Shown in pieces: positions 59,162 through 64,000 of a DNA stretch of 64,000 nucleotides. How positions within the stretch are numbered: position 1 is the stretch's first letter; each line of letters starts with the position of its first letter. The stretch is taken from contig NZ_VJNA01000001.1 of assembly GCF_007556585.1 (NCBI RefSeq), forward strand, positions 1 through 64,000. Reading direction: 5' to 3'. A program made the position numbers and the translations under genes. Source of the DNA: Tepidimonas aquatica. Its GTDB lineage: Bacteria; Pseudomonadota; Gammaproteobacteria; Burkholderiales; Burkholderiaceae_C. A model generated the notes under the pieces. It searched no databases, was not told the origin of the DNA, and saw only the letters and a program-made list of their open reading frames with translations.

Positions 59162-60145
59162 TCACTGTGGCTGAAAGCCGCTGTCGCGGATGATGCGCGC
59201 CCACACCTCGCGGTAGGTGCGCTCGCGCGCGGCCAACTGCTCGCCGCTCATGTGACCGACGTTGAGTCCCATCGCGGTCAAACGCTCGCGCAAGGCGGGC
59301 TGGGCGAGCACCTTGGCCAGCGCCGCGTCCAGCTGCGCCAGCCTGGCCGCTGGCGTGCCCGCCGGCGCGAACAGGCCATAAAACGGCACCTCCTCGAACC
59401 CGGCCACCCCGAGCTCGGCGAACGTCGGCACGTCCGGCAAGGCTGGCTGGCGCTGGCGGCCCATCACGGCCACCACGTGCAGCTTGCCGGCTTTGTGGTG
59501 GTCGATGAAGTCGGGGATGGAGCCGACGCCGGCGGGGATCTGGTTGCCCAGCATGTCCGCCATCATCGGGGCGCTGCCGCGGTACGGCACCGGCACCAGG
59601 TCGAGCTGCTGCTGGCGCGCCAGCACCTGCACCAAAAACTGTGGCACCGACGCCGGCGCCGGGATGCCCACCGCCGCCTTGCCGCCTTGGCCGCGTACCC
59701 ACTGCACGAATTCGCGCAGCGAGCGCGCCGGCGTGCCCGCAGACACCGCCAAGGCGTTGACGAAGGTGGCCAGCCCGCCGACTGCGACGAAGTCGCGTGC
59801 CGGGTCGAAGCCGGGGTTGCGCAGCACCAGCGGCAGGATCGACACCGTGTGGTCGTGCGACAGCAGCACGGTGTAGCCGTCGGCCGGCGCTGCCTTGAGC
59901 GCCTGTGCTGCCAACTGGCCGCCGGCGCCGGCGCGGTTTTCCACGACCACGGGCATGCCCAGCACCTCGCGCAGTGGATCGGCCAGCAACCGCGCGATGG
60001 CGTCGGTGCCGCCGCCGGGCGGAAAGCCCACCAGGATTTTGAGCGTGCGGCTGTCGGCACGCACCGACCACGGCGCGGCCAGCGTTGCGACGGCCGCGCT
60101 GGTTTGGGCGATGAAGCGGCGACGGGTGGGCGACAGGTCGAGCAT
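59162..60145 (-). CDS. Bug-family tripartite tricarboxylate transporter substrate-binding protein
   Basis: This 327-aa periplasmic protein has a signal peptide with RRRFIAQ, then the Bug signature KILVGFPPGGGTDAIARLLADPL, VVENRAGAGGQLAAQAL and DGYTVLLSHDHTVSILP. Bug proteins bind carboxylates or related small molecules, and are abundant in Comamonadaceae and Alcaligenaceae. No TctA/TctB membrane genes are adjacent. Confidence 0.93.
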   Translation of the reverse strand: MLDLSPTRRRFIAQTSAAVATLAAPWSVRADSRTLKILVGFPPGGGTDAIARLLADPLREVLGMPVVVENRAGAGGQLAAQALKAAPADGYTVLLSHDHTVSILPLVLRNPGFDPARDFVAVGGLATFVNALAVSAGTPARSLREFVQWVRGQGGKAAVGIPAPASVPQFLVQVLARQQQLDLVPVPYRGSAPMMADMLGNQIPAGVGSIPDFIDHHKAGKLHVVAVMGRQRQPALPDVPTFAELGVAGFEEVPFYGLFAPAGTPAARLAQLDAALAKVLAQPALRERLTAMGLNVGHMSGEQLAARERTYREVWARIIRDSGFQPQ

Positions 60146-60266
60146 GGGGCCTCCGAGACGTTGGACACAAGCGAATCGTCAGCCGCTTATCGTACGCCCA
60201 TGGCGCCGACGGCGGTGTCGCCTGGGGGCAGCGCGGCCCGCGCGGCTGCCGGATAATGCGGGGCCG

Positions 60267-61127
60267 ATGTGGATCGACACCCACTGCCATTTGGATGCCC
60301 CCGAGTTTGGCCCGGACGCCGAGGCTGAGCGTGCGCGGGCACGGGCGGCCGGGGTGGCGTGGTGCGTGTTGCCCGCGGTGCAGGCCGCTGACTTTGAGCG
60401 GGTGCGTGCGTTGGCCCACGCCACCGGGGATGTTTACGCGCTGGGTATCCACCCGCTGTACGTGCCGCAGGCGCACGACGACGATGTGCGGCGCTTGGAC
60501 GAAGCGCTGCAGCGCTGGGGCGACGACCCGCGGCTGGTGGCGGTGGGGGAAATTGGGTTGGATTTTTGGGTGCCGGCGCTGTGCACCGAGGCGATGCGTG
60601 CGCGCCAGCAGCACTTTTACCGCGCGCAGCTGCGCCTGGCGCAGCGCCACGGGCTGCCGGTGATCGTGCACGTGCGCCGCAGCGCCGACGCCCTGCTGGC
60701 GGGCCTGCGCGCGCAGGCCGCCGCGGGCCGCCCGGTGCTGGGCGGCATCGCCCACGCCTTCAACGGCAGCGTGCAGCAGGCCATGGCGTTCGTGGCGCTG
60801 GGCTTCAAGCTGGGCTTTGGGGGCGCGGCCACGTTCGAGACCGCGCGGCGGCTGCGCGCGCTGTGGGCCGCGGCGCCGGCCGACGCCATCGTGCTGGAGA
60901 CCGACGCGCCCGACATCCCCCCACAGTGGTTGTACGTGCCGGCGCACGAGCGCGCCGCGGGCCGGCCGCAGGGACGCAACAGCCCGGCGGAGTTGCCGCG
61001 CATCGGGGCCGCGCTGGCGCCGCTGCGCGGGTTGGAGCCGGCGGCGCTGGCTGCGTTGACGTCGGTCAACGCGCGCGCGGCGCTGCCGCGCTTGGCCGCG
61101 CTGGCGCGGCAGGAGGGGATGCCATGA
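60267..61127 (+). CDS. TatD-family metal-dependent hydrolase
   Basis: This 286-aa TIM-barrel DNase-like protein has metal ligands in WIDTHCHLD, GEIGLDFW, PVIVHVRRS and the final LETDAPDIPP. ATG 60267 begins at the strand that carries HxH; a GATAAT hexamer ends 9 bases before it. Overlaps the next gene by ATGA. Confidence 0.93.
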   Translation: MWIDTHCHLDAPEFGPDAEAERARARAAGVAWCVLPAVQAADFERVRALAHATGDVYALGIHPLYVPQAHDDDVRRLDEALQRWGDDPRLVAVGEIGLDFWVPALCTEAMRARQQHFYRAQLRLAQRHGLPVIVHVRRSADALLAGLRAQAAAGRPVLGGIAHAFNGSVQQAMAFVALGFKLGFGGAATFETARRLRALWAAAPADAIVLETDAPDIPPQWLYVPAHERAAGRPQGRNSPAELPRIGAALAPLRGLEPAALAALTSVNARAALPRLAALARQEGMP

Positions 61128-61666
61128 GCGCCCCCCCACGCCTGCAGGGTCTGCCGCCGGTGCTGGACGCCTCCACCCGCGTCGTCGTGCTGGGGAGCTT
61201 TCCCAGCGTCGCGTCGCTGCGGGTGCAGCAGTACTACGCCCACCCGCGCAACCATTTTTGGGCCATCCTCGGGCTGCTGTGGGGCGAGCCGCTGACGCAG
61301 TGGCCTTACGAGCAGCGGCTGGACGCGGTGTTGGCGCGTGGCCTGGGCATTTGGGATGTGTACGCCCGCTGCGAGCGCCAGGGCAGCCTGGACAGCGCCA
61401 TCCGCGCCGCCGAGCTCAACGACCTGGCGTGGTTGCGCCAGCGCTGCCCGGCGCTGCGGGCGGTGGCGCACAACGGTGGGGAGAGCTGGCGCCACGCACG
61501 CCACACACGCGCGCTTGGGGTCGCGGTGGAGCGACTGCCTTCCAGCAGCCCGGCCAACGCCCGCTGGTCGCTGGCGCACAAGGCACAGGCGTGGGCGCGT
61601 GTGCTGGCGCGCCATGGGGTGCCGGTGCGCCCGGACGTGTGGCAGCAGCCCGTTGACGAGGTGTGA
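61124..61666 (+). CDS. DNA-deoxyinosine glycosylase (uracil-DNA glycosylase superfamily)
   Basis: This 180-aa protein has VVVLGSFPSVASLRVQQYYAHPRNHFW, the substrate-site block of hypoxanthine-DNA glycosylases, then GLGIWDVYARCERQGSLDS and the His/Ser-rich LPSSSPANARWSLAHK. It would remove hypoxanthine (deaminated adenine) from DNA. It starts a run tatD-like, glycosylase, spermidine-synthase-like, EamA with tiny gaps. Confidence 0.9.
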   Translation: MSAPPRLQGLPPVLDASTRVVVLGSFPSVASLRVQQYYAHPRNHFWAILGLLWGEPLTQWPYEQRLDAVLARGLGIWDVYARCERQGSLDSAIRAAELNDLAWLRQRCPALRAVAHNGGESWRHARHTRALGVAVERLPSSSPANARWSLAHKAQAWARVLARHGVPVRPDVWQQPVDEV

Positions 61667-61671
61667 CCGCG

Positions 61672-62424
61672 ATGAGCCACGCGCCCGTGTTGCCCCCCGT
61701 CACCCTGTCCGAGCAGGACGGCGTGCGCCACCTGCACCTGGGCACCCCCTGGATCCAGGGCAGCATGCGCTTGAAGCGCCCGCAGGAGCTGGTGCTGCAG
61801 TACGTGCAGCGCATGATGGCGTGGCTGCTGTTCGTCGAGCCGGACGGGGTGGCGCAGCGGCGCGCCCTGCAGTTCGGGCTGGGGGCCGGGTCGATCACCC
61901 GCTTTTGTCACCACCGCCTGGGCATGCACACCACGGCGGTGGAGCTCAACCCCCAGGTGGTGGCCGCGTGCCGCGGGTGGTTTCGGTTGCCCGACGACGG
62001 CCCGCGGCTGCAGGTCATCGTGGGTGACGCCGCGCACTGGGTGCACCACGGTCCGTGGCAGGGCGCCGTCGACGCCCTCAGCGTCGACCTGTACGACCAC
62101 GAAGCCGCCGCGCCCGTGTTGGACAGCGCCGACTTTTACGCGGCCTGCCGCGCACTGCTGACGCCCGATGGCTGCATGAGCGTCAACCTGTTTGGTCGCT
62201 GCGCGAGCTTGGCGCGCTCGATGGCGACGCTGCAGCAGGCCTTTGGCGCCCAGGCCCTGTGGGTGTTCAAGCCCACGCGCGAGGGCAACACCGTGGTGCT
62301 GGCGCAGCGCCAACCCCAACACCCGCCGCGCGAGGTGCTGCAGGCCCGCGCCGAAACCATCCGCGCGCGCTGGGGGCTGCCCGCCCCGCAGTGGTTGCGC
62401 AGCTTGCGCCCCTGGTCGCCATGA
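61672..62424 (+). CDS. Spermidine synthase-like methyltransferase-fold protein
   Basis: This 250-aa protein has the Rossmann motif LQFGLGAGSITRFCHHRLG, the acidic strand end TAVELNPQVVAAC and VIVGDAAHWV, as in polyamine synthase relatives. It lacks a convincing aminopropyl-acceptor site (DSSDPVG-like block is replaced by SVDLYDHEAA), so activity on polyamines is uncertain. ATG 61672 follows the glycosylase stop by 5 bp and it overlaps the EamA gene by 4 bp. Confidence 0.85.
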   Translation: MSHAPVLPPVTLSEQDGVRHLHLGTPWIQGSMRLKRPQELVLQYVQRMMAWLLFVEPDGVAQRRALQFGLGAGSITRFCHHRLGMHTTAVELNPQVVAACRGWFRLPDDGPRLQVIVGDAAHWVHHGPWQGAVDALSVDLYDHEAAAPVLDSADFYAACRALLTPDGCMSVNLFGRCASLARSMATLQQAFGAQALWVFKPTREGNTVVLAQRQPQHPPREVLQARAETIRARWGLPAPQWLRSLRPWSP

Positions 62425-63368
62425 GTTCCGTTCCGTCCAACGCCGCCACCCACGCCCCGGATGCGCATGCCCAGGCCCGCCAGCGCAGTGGCCTGCTGCT
62501 GGCCGCGGCGGGGGCCGTGGCTTTCAGCGGCAAGGCCATCATCGTCAAGCTGGCCTACCGCCACGGGGTGGACGCGGTCACCCTGCTGATGTACCGCATG
62601 CTGTTTGCGTTGCCGTTGTTTGCGGCGATGGCGTGGTGGAGCACGCGCCGTGCACACGGTGGCGTGCCGCTGACGTGGCGTGACCGGCTCGGTATCGTCT
62701 GGCTGGGGTTCACGGGCTACTACGCGGCCAGCTTTCTGGACTTTTGGGGCTTGCAGTACATCAGCGCGAGCCTGGAGCGGTTGATCCTGTACCTCAACCC
62801 GACGCTGGTGCTGCTGCTGGGGTGGCTGCTGCATGGCCGGCGGGTGACGGCGCGCCAGTGGGGCGCCGTCGCGCTGAGCTACGCCGGCGTGCTGCTGGTG
62901 TTTGGGCACGAGGTGCGCTTCGACGGCCACGCCACCGTGGTGGGCAGCGCCCTGGTGCTGGCCAGCGCCGTCAGCTACGCGCTGTACCTGGTGCACAGCG
63001 GGCAGATGGTGGCGCGCGTGGGCGCGCTGCGGCTGGTGAGCCTGGCCACGGTGGTGGCGTGCGTGCTGTGCATCGCGCAGTTTGTGCTGTTGCGGCCGCT
63101 GCACGCCGCCGTGGTGCCGGCGCCGGTGCTGTGGCTGTCGGTGGCCAACGCGGTGTTGTGCACGGCCGCGCCGGTGGTGATGGTGATGCTGGCCATCGAG
63201 CGCATCGGCGCCGGTCTGACGGCCCAGACCGGCATGCTGGGGCCGCTGTCCACCCTGGCGCTGGGCGTGCTGCTCCTGGGCGAGCCGTTCAACGTGTGGA
63301 TCGTGGCCGGCACCGCCTTGGTGCTGGCCGGGGTGCTGTGGGTGAGCCGTGCCGGCTCCGGGCGCTAG
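62421..63368 (+). CDS. EamA/DMT-family transporter
   Basis: This 315-aa inner-membrane protein has ten hydrophobic segments in two EamA repeats (LLAAAGAVAFSGKAIIVKLAYRHGVDAVTLLMYRM and the second GSALVLASAVSYALYLVHSG). Substrates of this family are mostly amino acids or other small metabolites; none can be assigned here. It overlaps the preceding gene by ATGA. Confidence 0.92.
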   Translation: MSSVPSNAATHAPDAHAQARQRSGLLLAAAGAVAFSGKAIIVKLAYRHGVDAVTLLMYRMLFALPLFAAMAWWSTRRAHGGVPLTWRDRLGIVWLGFTGYYAASFLDFWGLQYISASLERLILYLNPTLVLLLGWLLHGRRVTARQWGAVALSYAGVLLVFGHEVRFDGHATVVGSALVLASAVSYALYLVHSGQMVARVGALRLVSLATVVACVLCIAQFVLLRPLHAAVVPAPVLWLSVANAVLCTAAPVVMVMLAIERIGAGLTAQTGMLGPLSTLALGVLLLGEPFNVWIVAGTALVLAGVLWVSRAGSGR

Positions 63369-63409
63369 CGGCGCGGTGGGGGGCGGCGGCAACGGAAAGG
63401 AGTGCAACG

Positions 63410-64000
63410 ATGGACTTGGGCATTGCCGGGCGTTGGGCGCTGGTGTGCGGCGCCAGCAAAGGCTTGGGGTGGGGCTGTGCGCGTGCGCTGGCGCGCGAAG
63501 GGGTTAACGTCGTCATGGCGGCGCGCGGCGAAGCGGCGCTGCAGGCTGCCGCCGACGCTTTGCGCGCCGAGCTGCCGGCGGGCGCGGCCACGCGCGTGCT
63601 GACCGTGGCCGCCGACGTCACCGCCGACGCCGGCCGCGCCGCGCTGTGGCGCGTGCCGGGCGGCCCGGGGCGCGACTTCGATATCGTCGTCACCAACGCC
63701 GGCGGCCCGCCGGCGGGCGACTTTCGGCAGTGGGGGCAGGCCGAGTGGATGCAAGCTTTGCAAGCCAACATGCTGGCCCCCATCGAGCTGATCAAAGCCA
63801 CCGTCGACGGCATGGCCGCGCGGGGGTTTGGCCGCATCGTCAACATCACCTCCAGCGCCGTCAAAGCGCCGATCGACATCCTGGGCCTGAGCAACGGCGC
63901 GCGCAGCGGGCTGACCGGCTTCGTGGCCGGCCTGGCGCGCAGCGGCCTGGCCGCCCGGGGCGTGACGATCAACAACCTGCTGCCAGGCAAATTCGACACC
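63410..64000 (+). CDS. SDR-family oxidoreductase with an atypical active site (3' end outside window)
   Basis: The frame is open from ATG 63410 to the window edge (197 codons); AAAGGAG lies eight bases upstream. The Rossmann TG-x3-G-x-G variant reads CGASKGLGWG, and VTNAGGPPAGD and NITSSAVKAP are clear SDR blocks. The usual Y-x3-K is replaced: alignment from the following GLTGF puts Ser at Tyr and Arg at Lys (LSNGARSGLTGF). This occurs in a betaproteobacterial SDR subgroup annotated as 3-oxoacyl reductase-like; its reaction is not known. Confidence 0.88.
   Translation, partial: MDLGIAGRWALVCGASKGLGWGCARALAREGVNVVMAARGEAALQAAADALRAELPAGAATRVLTVAADVTADAGRAALWRVPGGPGRDFDIVVTNAGGPPAGDFRQWGQAEWMQALQANMLAPIELIKATVDGMAARGFGRIVNITSSAVKAPIDILGLSNGARSGLTGFVAGLARSGLAARGVTINNLLPGKFDT

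Overview
The window is G+C-rich, densely coded chromosomal DNA. Gene content and order (hemL-thiD-rubredoxin-phrB, then yqgE-ruvX-pyrR-pyrB-pyrC', accBC-prmA, a T2SS block, nrdAB with paired NrdR boxes, ilvA, coq7) point to a betaproteobacterium of the order Burkholderiales, most like Comamonadaceae. Ubiquinone synthesis (coq7), a Bug-type solute-binding protein and class Ia ribonucleotide reductase fit an aerobic, organic-acid-using heterotroph. The genus cannot be fixed from sequence alone.

Layout. 1-6361 is an accessory block. It holds the 3' end of an IS5-family transposase inserted at CTAG into a DNA methyltransferase gene (left as a C-terminal remnant carrying three in-frame palindromic repeats), a WYL regulator, a small membrane protein, a PcfJ-HIRAN fusion protein and a membrane protein. 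6525-16826 is housekeeping: tRNA hydroxylation (yegQ), haem and thiamine genes, rubredoxin, photolyase, then a tightly overlapped pyrimidine operon with an active-site-less dihydroorotase and a DUF475 membrane protein. 16811-24061 has a lipoprotein, tRNA-Lys and tRNA-Ala, and a type IV pilus operon (pilB, pilC) that ends in two tandem receiver-TPR proteins with degenerate phospho-acceptor pockets. 24178-28802 holds accB, accC, prmA, a zinc-ribbon/DUF3426 protein and a PfkB kinase. 28845-33980 holds a histone H1-like protein and nrdB/nrdA under a promoter overlapped by NrdR boxes. 34034-45449 is a type II secretion locus: gspG-H-I-J-K-L-M-N-D-E-F with ampD at its end, and gspC divergent. A 151-bp inverted-repeat element then supplies the stop codons of both gspC and ilvA. 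45593-48582 holds ilvA with a possible attenuator leader, an OsmC protein and coq7. 48608-53116 is a copper-handling operon (DUF2946-like, TolC-like, multicopper oxidase, cupredoxin, DUF411-CusF) behind an MFS gene. 54575-64000 holds acyl-CoA ligase, quinone reductase, DUF2189, 2OG-Fe dioxygenase, Bug protein, TatD, deoxyinosine glycosylase, spermidine-synthase-like, EamA and an SDR cut by the window edge.

How they work together. The pil genes drive surface pilus extension and the gsp genes drive protein export; both need a prepilin peptidase that is not in the window. The copper genes form a periplasmic/outer-membrane detoxification set without a visible regulator. Most operons are packed with 4-bp ATGA overlaps, and several genes have a -10 hexamer only 6-10 nt before the start codon, suggesting leaderless or nearly leaderless mRNAs. 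No gene-free stretch exceeds 300 bp. No CRISPR array, rRNA, prophage or replication origin was seen.
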